Assembly (NCBI GenBank): GCA_016937035.1
Contig: JAFGWS010000023.1
Coordinates: 1-15,660, forward strand
DNA: 15,660 nucleotides
Direction: 5' to 3'
From: Pontiellaceae bacterium
Lineage (GTDB): Bacteria; Verrucomicrobiota; Kiritimatiellia; Kiritimatiellales; Pontiellaceae
Within the stretch, counting starts at the first letter, position 1, and every line of letters starts with the position of its first letter. The translations under genes and the position numbers were made by a program. The notes beneath the pieces are model-generated. The model saw only the letters and a program-made list of their open reading frames with translations, did no database searches and was not told the DNA's origin. Of the stretch, positions 7,341 through 14,591 are shown in pieces.

Positions 7341-10300
7341 ATGATCTATGTTGAGGGCGATTGTTGCAAGGACTATCTTCGTTACCTACCGAACAAGGCT
7401 AATAAAAGAAAAGTAACGTCGATTCCATCGAGTGTGGTTGATTTTTTGAATCAGACGTGGAATGCAGAATCCGATCTAAACGATTCATCGACCAAAAATC
7501 TGAACTGTAGCTTTTATCAAGCGATTGAAACAAAACAACCGCATCTATCCAGCGGGGCCAACCTGACGGCCCAATTTATAGCCAGCATTTTGGAAGGGCA
7601 TGATGTATCTCTTCCTGGTTCTCTCATTGAATACATGGGCGTGGAACCGGATTCATTTGTCAACCTTGAGCCATTCAAAAAGGACCCTGATGATGATCAG
7701 AGCAAAGACGAAGTATGGCGTGTTTCTGAGTACGGGGGTTACTCGAAGAAAAAGGAAGTCAAGGACTCAGAAATAAACTCCGAATCCTTCCAGAAAATCA
7801 ATCCATCGAAGGACCTTCTTGTGATTGACGACGGAGGAAATGGATTTCGGGGACAAACTGAACTCGGGAACGCACTTGACGCACTGCTCGGACGGGGCGG
7901 TCGAGTGTTGATAAAGCTAAGTCGGCCGTTGTCGAAAACCGGATACCTTTGCGAACTTCTCGAGAAACGCGCAGCAAACCGCAAGGGGTTGTTGGTGATT
8001 GTTATCGACGTGCGGGATCTCCGATCGGAAGGCCTCGATATCAGCCGGGGGCTTTCGTGGGAACGAACAGCTGGAGATTTCGCATCCAGCATTCTGAACG
8101 ATCCAAGGGCGAGTTGCCTGCTCGCTGCAGACTACATTGTAACAAGAACGGATCTGGAAGGAGCAATTATCTGTGATGTCCAACGTGCAACAGATAAGGC
8201 TAATTTTCAGGAACACGCCTTTCGGCTGATCTATGATCCCGTCGCCATCGAGGGAGATACGGATGATCAGGTAGCGGGACATATGGTAGGCTTTGCTTCG
8301 GTGTTCTCCGCACGGATCGCTGCCGCGATCTCGCAAAATAACCCTGCGAAAGAGGATTTGATGCAATCCCTGCAGGAAGCGTGTCGCGCGGGCCTTGTCG
8401 ATGTGAGACGTTTGTTGATTGAGGGCTTTGGGCCATCGTCTGCGGAACCGGTTATACCCACATCAATACCCGAAGAACAAGCCAAGGGAAAAATCCCCAA
8501 ATTGCTTCTTCGCAAATTCTTTTCTGTTGCGGTGAAGCGGACTGCAACAACCGGCGGAGTCACATGTTCCTCACTTAGCGAACAGCCATGCGGATGGAGA
8601 ATACTGGGAGAGCTGGACTCTGTCTACATTGCCAGGATTGCGGAATCCATCGTCACACATGGGCGGAATCCGGAGTATTACGGAATACCGGTCGGTCGTT
8701 TTGGTGCCGTTCGCATTGCGGACCGTTTTGAACTCGAGGGATATCGCGCTGTCCGCGGTCTTATGCGCGAATATCTTGAAGTACCCTCTCCTTCCGGACC
8801 TCTATGCGTGGCGGTGTTTGGACAGCCAGGATGCGGTAAATCATTTGGTGTCAAGCAGGTGGCCCAGGCGGTTTTCGGAAAAAAGCCAAAGGTTCTGACG
8901 TTCAACCTTTCGGAATTTACCGGACTCAGCGAGCTTACACGTGCCTTTCATCTCGTGAATGATGCAACCCGTGAAGGCACTGTTCCTCTCGTATTCTTCG
9001 ATGAATTTGACTCAAAGCTAGGTGCGGAAGAACTGGGATGGCTCAAATACTTTCTCGCCCCTATGCAGGATGGTGAATTCCGCGATGGAGGAGACCTGCA
9101 TCCAATCGGCAAGGCTATCTTTGTTTTCGCCGGAGGAACCAAGCACTCGTTCGAGGAGTTCAATGTCGCGGAAGGCGCAGGCGCACAGGCTTTTAGAAGC
9201 CACAAGGGACCTGACTTCCTGAGCAGGCTCAGAGGGTTCATTAATGTTTCCGGACCAGACTACAGGTTCCCATCTGATTTTGGAGCGATGATTCGACGGG
9301 CGCTTGTCTTGCGATTCAACATTGTCAATCGTCAGAAGGTGCTTGGGATCGATCCAGCGCAACATATGCGCTCCACTGATGCTGGCGATGTGGCTATTGA
9401 TCCCTTTTTATTGAAGGCCCTGTTGCGCGTTCCGCGATTCAAACACGGAATGCGGTCGATCAGCGCCATTCTGGAGATGTCCCGACTGTCCGTTGTTCAC
9501 GGACTGGAACCGTCGGCACTTCCGTCCCGGGAACAATTAAATCTGCACGTAGAGGCCAACATGCTGCTTTCGCTGATGGATGCCTACCGAACGATTCATT
9601 CAGGAGTAGACGATCCAGAACTGAAAGTATGGGACAACATGGCCAAGGGGGCTCAATGGTATTACGGTTTTGGACAGTTTTTCGACGAAAGGAAAGATAA
9701 TGATGAGAAAGAAAAGCATAACCCGGCATCATTGACATCCCTCGCAATGACGTTTGGTCCTGATGGAGATGCGAAAAAAGGCACCCGTTACTGGGACTCG
9801 AATATCCGACAGGTGGCCGAAATTCCCCGACGCATGATTTCTTGCGGTTATCATCTGGTCGATAAGAATGCTGCCCATGTCGGCCACTCTCAGGTCATGG
9901 GTTTCACGCCTGAGGAAATCATCAACATGGCGAGGGAAGAGCATCTGCGATGGATAACGGAAAAAGAGACACAGGGATGGTATTATGCTCCCGTGCGGGA
10001 CAACTTTGCCCGCTTACATCCGCTCATGGTGCCATGGGATCTGTTGCCCCCACTTGAACAGCGGAAGGATCTGGATGCGGTTGTTTCAATCCCTCAGCTA
10101 CTTCGCGACGATGGCATCATCCTTCTCGATGCCCGATCGCCATCCCGAGCTACATCTATCACCGCAGCCATGGACAGCTGTACGTGTGCTCCGATGGAGT
10201 CGAATCATGACTCAACAGACTGGCCCGGTTTACATAAGCTTGCATTTGACGTACCGACCTTCGAGGTTCGGGCATTGATCGTGAACAAGAATAAGCGGGA

Positions 10301-10682
10301 AATGCTCACTCTCCCTCATGATCCAACATGGGATTTACCAGGAAGCACGGTAGCCAAAGGAGAACGTGTAGACCGCGCTTTGGTTCAAGCGATTGCAGAG
10401 AATGGCATCGACATCAAGGATGTTGTGCCGACCAGTCTTTTGTATGCCGGCAGCATGGTGAGCACCAATGTGATATGGCTGTTCTACGAGATCTGCATCG
10501 ACAATCAAGATCTACCTCCCGCGCAGAAGATGAAAACGCGCTGGATCAGCTTCAACCCCCTCGAGACACTGCAAACCGCTGTTTCCGATTGTCCGCAGGG
10601 AGTAGGCGAATTTCTGCTTCGATGGGCAGATGCAGCCAACTACTGTCTGGATAATACCATCCAAAAATCTGACTTCCAGTAG
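7341..10682 (+). CDS. AAA+ ATPase - RyR - degenerate Nudix fusion, with an N-terminal domain of uncertain (PfkB-like?) type
   Basis: 1,113 residues. Residues 1 to about 340 form an alpha/beta domain I cannot place firmly; segments such as LLVIDDGGNGFR, LLVIVIDVRDLR, AADYIVTRTDLEG and GHMVGFASVFSARIAAAI recall PfkB/ribokinase-like proteins, at low confidence. Residues about 470-720 are an AAA+ ATPase: Walker A GQPGCGKS at 494-501, Walker B LVFFDEFDS with D554 and E555, then FAGGTKHSF and a possible arginine region (FLSRLRGFINVSGPDYRFP). Residues about 790-930 are a RyR domain (MAREEHLRW, QGWYY, MVPWDLLP) clearly related to the one in the preceding gene. Residues about 970-1090 have a Nudix fold order (FEVRALIVNKN, WDLPGS, KGE), but the RE..EE signature is changed to QA..EN, so hydrolysis is unlikely and ligand binding more likely. 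It sits 16 bases after the preceding gene and 14 before the phosphatase. A role as ATP-driven switch or remodeller of the paired RelA-SLOG-RyR protein is inferred. Confidence 0.8.
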   Translation: MIYVEGDCCKDYLRYLPNKANKRKVTSIPSSVVDFLNQTWNAESDLNDSSTKNLNCSFYQAIETKQPHLSSGANLTAQFIASILEGHDVSLPGSLIEYMGVEPDSFVNLEPFKKDPDDDQSKDEVWRVSEYGGYSKKKEVKDSEINSESFQKINPSKDLLVIDDGGNGFRGQTELGNALDALLGRGGRVLIKLSRPLSKTGYLCELLEKRAANRKGLLVIVIDVRDLRSEGLDISRGLSWERTAGDFASSILNDPRASCLLAADYIVTRTDLEGAIICDVQRATDKANFQEHAFRLIYDPVAIEGDTDDQVAGHMVGFASVFSARIAAAISQNNPAKEDLMQSLQEACRAGLVDVRRLLIEGFGPSSAEPVIPTSIPEEQAKGKIPKLLLRKFFSVAVKRTATTGGVTCSSLSEQPCGWRILGELDSVYIARIAESIVTHGRNPEYYGIPVGRFGAVRIADRFELEGYRAVRGLMREYLEVPSPSGPLCVAVFGQPGCGKSFGVKQVAQAVFGKKPKVLTFNLSEFTGLSELTRAFHLVNDATREGTVPLVFFDEFDSKLGAEELGWLKYFLAPMQDGEFRDGGDLHPIGKAIFVFAGGTKHSFEEFNVAEGAGAQAFRSHKGPDFLSRLRGFINVSGPDYRFPSDFGAMIRRALVLRFNIVNRQKVLGIDPAQHMRSTDAGDVAIDPFLLKALLRVPRFKHGMRSISAILEMSRLSVVHGLEPSALPSREQLNLHVEANMLLSLMDAYRTIHSGVDDPELKVWDNMAKGAQWYYGFGQFFDERKDNDEKEKHNPASLTSLAMTFGPDGDAKKGTRYWDSNIRQVAEIPRRMISCGYHLVDKNAAHVGHSQVMGFTPEEIINMAREEHLRWITEKETQGWYYAPVRDNFARLHPLMVPWDLLPPLEQRKDLDAVVSIPQLLRDDGIILLDARSPSRATSITAAMDSCTCAPMESNHDSTDWPGLHKLAFDVPTFEVRALIVNKNKREMLTLPHDPTWDLPGSTVAKGERVDRALVQAIAENGIDIKDVVPTSLLYAGSMVSTNVIWLFYEICIDNQDLPPAQKMKTRWISFNPLETLQTAVSDCPQGVGEFLLRWADAANYCLDNTIQKSDFQ

Positions 10683-10696
10683 TCGGCCCGAATGTC

Positions 10697-11356
10697 ATGA
10701 GAATTCTATTAGTCAGGCATGGGGAATCACTTGGGAACGTCGACAAGACGGTGCATGCCCGTTTGCCGGACCATGCGATTCCGCTGAGTGAGAAGGGAGA
10801 GGAGCAGGCCAGGCAGGCCGGACGGTTCATCTGTGAGCATTACAAGGCCTACCGTGAACCCCCTCCCCTGATTCGGATCTGGACCAGTCCTTATGAACGT
10901 ACCCGGCGGACGGCACGGATTATCCAGGAGGAAATGTATTGCCAGAAGGTTGATATCCGAGAGCACATTAATCTGTGTGAGCAGCAGTTTGGCCTGTTTG
11001 ACGGCATTCCCGACGACGAGCTGCCTGTCCGCTTCCCGGACGAGTATGCCCACTATACCAAATGCGAAGCGCACGAAGGTCGCTTCTGGGCGCGCATGCC
11101 GCTGGGAGAAAGTCGTTTTGATGTCGCCGTCCGCATCCACGAAGCCTTCGGCACGTTCCAGCGTGATGCGGATCGGCATGGCATCAACGACATCATCGTC
11201 ATTTGCCACGGGGTTTCCCTGCGGGCGTTCGTTATGCAATGGCTGCACCTCACCCCGGAATGGTTTGATGCCGAACCCAACCCCGGCAATTGCTGGATTC
11301 GTTTGCTGGAGGATGGAACGGACAAGGGATATGTCTACAAAAGAAATTTGGATTAA
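10697..11356 (+). CDS. histidine phosphatase (phosphoglycerate mutase-like, branch 1)
   Basis: 219 residues beginning MRILLVRHGESLGNV. All catalytic elements are visible: the RHG motif with R7 and phosphate-accepting H8, the second arginine in SPYERTR (R68), the acid/base Glu in EQQFGLFDG (E95), and the second histidine in ICHGVS (H171). The enzyme should remove phosphate from a small molecule or protein through a phosphohistidine; the substrate cannot be read from sequence. Members of this family with an HGES.GNVD opening are often annotated broad-range phosphatases or phosphoglycerate mutases. Length is normal for a single-domain member. The start is 14 bases after the AAA+ gene with no clear Shine-Dalgarno, which suggests coupled translation. 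Its place between a nucleotide synthetase pair and a membrane protein makes dephosphorylation of the system's signal a reasonable but unproven role. Confidence 0.9.
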   Translation: MRILLVRHGESLGNVDKTVHARLPDHAIPLSEKGEEQARQAGRFICEHYKAYREPPPLIRIWTSPYERTRRTARIIQEEMYCQKVDIREHINLCEQQFGLFDGIPDDELPVRFPDEYAHYTKCEAHEGRFWARMPLGESRFDVAVRIHEAFGTFQRDADRHGINDIIVICHGVSLRAFVMQWLHLTPEWFDAEPNPGNCWIRLLEDGTDKGYVYKRNLD

Positions 11357-11431
11357 ATCGGATGAATCTTTGCCACCAAACACCACAAAGCTTTACGATT
11401 GTTATACCTTCTTCTCCTGCATCGTATTGGG

Positions 11432-11458
11432 AAATCATTCTGTCCAAATCATTTTGTA
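11432..11458 (+). repeat. short imperfect direct repeat, period 14
   Basis: AAATCATTCTGTCC followed directly by AAATCATTTTGTA, in the 138-base spacer between the phosphatase and membrane-protein genes. A small ACGCA/TGCGT inverted repeat follows at about 11458-11469. No terminator is visible in this spacer. Confidence 0.5.
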
Positions 11459-11494
11459 CGCATCTGCGTGATCTGCGGACAATATAGGTAGTTT

Positions 11495-12688
11495 ATGAAT
11501 AAGTCGGAACAGGCAGAAAAGCATTTGATTGAACTGACGCCGAATCCCTATCTGGCGTTCGGAATGAAGCTGGGTCGTGACGAGTGTTTTGCAGCAGTTT
11601 CCAGCGCCTTCTGGACTGTAGTGGCAAAGATGCTTCTCTCGTGGCTTGGAGGATCGATTCCTGCTTCAACCGTAAACCTGATTCTGGCGATAGTAGGCCC
11701 CGTATCTGAAAAACCGGCGCTTCTGTTCAGCTATATTCGCGGCGCATGGAAGGAATACCAGGCAACCGATCCTGCCGAGCGGAAACCGGTAGGTTATTAT
11801 ATTCGGAAGGTATGGAAGGATGGTTGGCCAACACTGCGAGCGGACTTACTCTATCATGATCCGTCATACACTATTTTACTTTGGCTGCTACTGCATGCCG
11901 CTCCGTCTGCCGGACCTCTTACGGTCGCCCTATTGTCTGGAATCAGCTTTACGGCGGCGGTAGCGCTGGCGTCGACGGCAGAGGTCCTCTTTGTTGAAGC
12001 GGCCTATTCCCTGCGCCATGTGCGATTGCGGCGCGCTGGGTTTGTTACAAAATCCTACTATGAAGCCCGTTTCCGGATTAACCCGGCCGGCGATCCTGCA
12101 CTCGCTCCAGCCGCTATACTCGATCATTTGCAACAGGAGTTTGGTCTCGAAGACCGCTGCACCTACACCTATCGCGACGTCTACCTCACAGAGCTGGCCC
12201 TTGCCGTATACAATGGCCGCAAGCCCTACCTCCGGTTTCGGCAGCGGCTTAAAGAGGATGGTACCGTCTCCAAGCAGGCTCTTCAGGTCATGCACACCCA
12301 CTCCAAGGAAATAAGGGATAAAACCCCGGACCTCTATCGCTGCATTGCCACCCGCAAACGCAAATCCGGCTACGACTTCCCATTGGACCAACCCATGCCA
12401 TGGACGACCGATGAAATCACGAACGCAAAGGTTCGTAATAGGGTCAAGCAACTTCAGACCGGCCAGTGCCAGAAGGAGATCCAGTTTCAACGCGAGGTGG
12501 CTATCAGCAACACCGACCGCTTTGTTTCCGTTGATCACTCCAATCACAATGCCTCTTCATCCGACAGCTACTGGATCGAAGTCAAATCCCGCAATGACCT
12601 CGACTTTATCCGTCAGATCACCAAACACATCACCCAGCAATACCCCGTCCACGGGAGCACAAGGTTGAAGTGTGAAGCGACATCATAG
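11495..12688 (+). CDS. multi-pass membrane protein with C-terminal CYTH/VTC-like (triphosphate tunnel) domain, candidate effector
   Basis: 397 residues. Hydrophobic stretches lie at about residues 33-52, 57-72, 126-140 and 142-170, in two pairs separated by a basic, aromatic loop (about 80-115), so a four-segment membrane anchor or pore is likely. The rest is soluble. Its pattern, YYEARFRI at 188-194, a later TYRDVYLT strand, KPYLRFRQR at about 242, CIATRKRKSG, and a closing YWIEVKSRNDLDFIRQ from 359, follows the order of acidic and basic strands in CYTH/VTC domains, which bind triphosphates (compare the ExExK opening, where here the first Glu is replaced and Lys is Arg). This match is by eye. 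I do not recognise a named family for the whole protein. ATG 11495 has only a weak upstream purine run. As last gene of the same-strand block it fits the effector position of SLOG or SMODS systems with membrane effectors (SLATT-like), but it is not clearly SLATT. Confidence 0.65.
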   Translation: MNKSEQAEKHLIELTPNPYLAFGMKLGRDECFAAVSSAFWTVVAKMLLSWLGGSIPASTVNLILAIVGPVSEKPALLFSYIRGAWKEYQATDPAERKPVGYYIRKVWKDGWPTLRADLLYHDPSYTILLWLLLHAAPSAGPLTVALLSGISFTAAVALASTAEVLFVEAAYSLRHVRLRRAGFVTKSYYEARFRINPAGDPALAPAAILDHLQQEFGLEDRCTYTYRDVYLTELALAVYNGRKPYLRFRQRLKEDGTVSKQALQVMHTHSKEIRDKTPDLYRCIATRKRKSGYDFPLDQPMPWTTDEITNAKVRNRVKQLQTGQCQKEIQFQREVAISNTDRFVSVDHSNHNASSSDSYWIEVKSRNDLDFIRQITKHITQQYPVHGSTRLKCEATS

Positions 12689-12721
12689 GATTGAAAGAAA
12701 CAGATGGAATAAACTCAACGC

Positions 12722-12755
12722 GATTTCAGCATCACCCCCTTGGTTGATTTCAGCA
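12722..12755 (+). repeat. direct repeat GATTTCAGCA, two copies
   Basis: Perfect 10-base copies at 12722-12731 and 12746-12755, start to start 24 bases, in the spacer before mraY. The function is unknown; chance or a regulator site are both possible. Confidence 0.3.
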
Positions 12756-12829
12756 ACTCAATCCCGGCAGCGGATTAAACCTGCTTTCTAAACGATTGTA
12801 TGTGCGCATAAATATGCCTCTATCCGGCA

Positions 12830-12870
12830 TTCGACAGAACCTTGTCGAAAATCGGCACGCTTCGTGTTAT
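12830..12870 (+). promoter_or_regulatory. candidate mraY promoter overlapping an inverted repeat
   Basis: TTGTCG (12842-12847) and TGTTAT (12865-12870) match the -35 and -10 consensus at 4 of 6 bases each, with an exact 17-base spacer. A perfect inverted repeat TTCGACA (12830-12836) / TGTCGAA (12843-12849), loop 6, covers the -35 element and could be an operator. The predicted transcript would start about 40 bases before mraY. Sigma-70 rules are assumed for this organism. Confidence 0.3.
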
Positions 12871-12919
12871 GGAAAGTCAATGTTGTCACCTGAACCATCC
12901 AAGCTGAATATGGAATCCT

Positions 12920-14062
12920 ATGTTTTATTATCTGAGTGAGTTAAACGATTATTTTTCACCGTTGCGCATTTTCCAGTACATCACGGTGCGCACCTTTGCG
13001 GCGGCGGGCACGGCGTTTGTATTTAGCCTGTTGCTCACCCCCTGGCTGATTAACAAGCTGAAACAGTTCAAGGCCCGCCAGCAGTTCCGTACGTTGGAGG
13101 CGCAGCAGGATTATCAAGAGAAAAGCGAGACACCCACCATGGGCGGCCTGATGATTATTTCAGCCACGCTCGTTTCCTCCCTGCTCTGGGCACAACCTAA
13201 CTTTTATGTGCTGCTTTCTATATCCACGATGGCCTGGATGGGCGGAATCGGCTTCATGGATGACTGGCTAAAGATCAGGCAAAAGAATTTAGATGGACTG
13301 AACGAAACCTATAAGCTGCTGCTTCAGGGTGCGTGGGTGTTGATTTTGCTTGGGTTCCTCCGGAGCAACCCTGAAACATGGTTGCGGACGCAACAGCTGT
13401 TTGTCCTCTTCCTGAAACATCCGATCGTTCCGGCCATGGGCCTTGTACTTAGCGGCCTGTTTATCTTCGGCGTACTGGGCGGAGCCTCTAATGCCGTCAA
13501 CCTGACCGACGGGCTCGACGGACTGGCTATCGGCTGCACCAACCCGGCCGCACTGGCCTATCTGGTCATGGCCTATGCCGCGGGAAACGCCGTATTTGCC
13601 GACTACCTCCAGATCCCCTATGTAGCTGGCGGCGGCGAGCTGGCCGTCTTCTGCGGTGCCCTACTGGGCGCTGGACTCGGCTTCCTGTGGTTCAATGCCG
13701 CCCCCGCCCTGATCATCATGGGCGATACCGGCAGCCTCGCAATCGGTGGAGCTCTTGCCATTGTAGCCATCCTGATTAAGCAGGAATTGACCTTGGTCAT
13801 TGTCGGCGGCGTCTTCGTCATGCAGGCGCTGAGTGTACTGATCCAACGCTATTGTTTTAAGTTTACCCGATTGAAGTATGGCGTAGGGAAACGCGTCTTC
13901 CTCATGGCTCCCCTACACCATCATTTTGAAAAACTGGAAAAACTCCGGGCCGAACAGGAAAACAGGGACGCTCAGAAGATTGAAACCCGTATCGTCGCCC
14001 GCTTCGTCATCCTCGCCATCATCTTTGCGCTAGCCGGCATTGCCTCCCTAAAGATCCGGTAG
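12920..14062 (+). CDS. mraY: phospho-N-acetylmuramoyl-pentapeptide-transferase (MraY)
   Basis: 380 residues, slightly longer than the roughly 360 of E. coli. MraY moves phospho-MurNAc-pentapeptide from UDP to undecaprenyl phosphate at the inner face of the cytoplasmic membrane, forming lipid I for peptidoglycan synthesis. Seen here: about ten hydrophobic segments; TPTMGG near residue 74; the catalytic GFMDDW with D114 and D115; NLTDGLDGLAIG with D197 and D200; MGDTGSLAIGG; and the C-terminal MAPLHHHFE with H333-H335. All are intact, so the enzyme should be active. The usual neighbours in the dcw cluster (murF, murD, ftsW, murG) are absent: upstream is the accessory block and downstream a gene-free stretch and a convergent WD40 gene. 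It is thus an orphan mraY, or a cluster broken by the inserted block. It probably has its own promoter in the 231-base upstream spacer. A WecA-type role is less likely because of HHHFE and NLTDGLDGLA. Confidence 0.95.
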   Translation: MFYYLSELNDYFSPLRIFQYITVRTFAAAGTAFVFSLLLTPWLINKLKQFKARQQFRTLEAQQDYQEKSETPTMGGLMIISATLVSSLLWAQPNFYVLLSISTMAWMGGIGFMDDWLKIRQKNLDGLNETYKLLLQGAWVLILLGFLRSNPETWLRTQQLFVLFLKHPIVPAMGLVLSGLFIFGVLGGASNAVNLTDGLDGLAIGCTNPAALAYLVMAYAAGNAVFADYLQIPYVAGGGELAVFCGALLGAGLGFLWFNAAPALIIMGDTGSLAIGGALAIVAILIKQELTLVIVGGVFVMQALSVLIQRYCFKFTRLKYGVGKRVFLMAPLHHHFEKLEKLRAEQENRDAQKIETRIVARFVILAIIFALAGIASLKIR

Positions 14063-14591
14063 CAATCGATTTGCTCTTTGCACCTCTGCGTGTGAATACC
14101 GCAATGCCGTCCGGAAGGGATACATGCCACCTCCACGTACGCATCAAAACCCGCGCTTCGCTCGGCGACATCTTTGATCTCCCCTCCGAAACCACCCCAA
14201 AAATCAGCGCCTTCGGCATGGTCGAAGACACTTGTAGCGAAGGCACCTACTGGTAGTAGCCCGGAGAAGTTCAATCCATTAATCCTAAAAAGAGCAGTTG
14301 AACTACCCTCCACTCGGATATTTATCCCGAAAATGCATCGTTTTTCTGAAGTTTTCGATCTTACCACCCAACTGCGGAGCAGTTGAAATCCGCACCCTTT
14401 GGGTGGAAACGGAAATGAAAGAAAAGGCAATGTTTACAGGTGTATCTAACAGGTTTCGAGTTTCAACTGCCGAATATAGGTTAATACAAAGGTCTCAAAG
14501 AGCGCAATGACAGGGACTCCTTCGGCTCCGACAAGTAATGGTTCCCATTCTCGCAGTGCGTCGGCCCAAGACAATAAGCAACCGGAGGTTT
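14063..14591 (+). other. gene-free stretch between convergent mraY and WD40 gene
   Basis: No supported gene. Open frames exist on both strands (for example plus 14071-14256), but they lack ribosome-binding sites and recognisable protein text. The stretch holds paired perfect hairpins at 14369-14405. As the two flanking genes converge here, transcription termination for both must occur in or near it, yet no classical stem plus T-tract is visible. Confidence 0.5.
14369..14405 (+). repeat. two tandem perfect hairpins
   Basis: CAACTGC-GGA-GCAGTTG (14369-14385) and CACCC-TTT-GGGTG (14393-14405), both with 3-base loops and 7 bases apart. The make-up (7-bp stem, 3-base loop, a second short hairpin next to it) mirrors the spacer hairpins at 4627-4662. 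They might act as a bidirectional terminator or be an extragenic repeat. Confidence 0.5.

Noticed and set aside
10727..11386. 219-residue minus-strand frame opposite the histidine phosphatase
   Set aside because: The plus strand carries every catalytic motif of the phosphatase; the antisense frame is a codon-bias shadow.
11495..12050. Canonical SLATT two-helix effector
   Set aside because: There appear to be four hydrophobic segments with a long basic loop between pairs and no clear SLATT signature, so only a loose analogy is kept.
12830..12849. Intrinsic terminator after the membrane-protein gene
   Set aside because: The 7-bp stem is AT-containing and is followed by AATCGG rather than a T-tract; an operator or chance palindrome fits better.
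13972..14430. 152-residue open frame on the minus strand across the mraY tail and the following spacer
   Set aside because: It overlaps the well-supported MraY C-terminus, has no recognisable motif and no clear ribosome-binding site; treated as a shadow.
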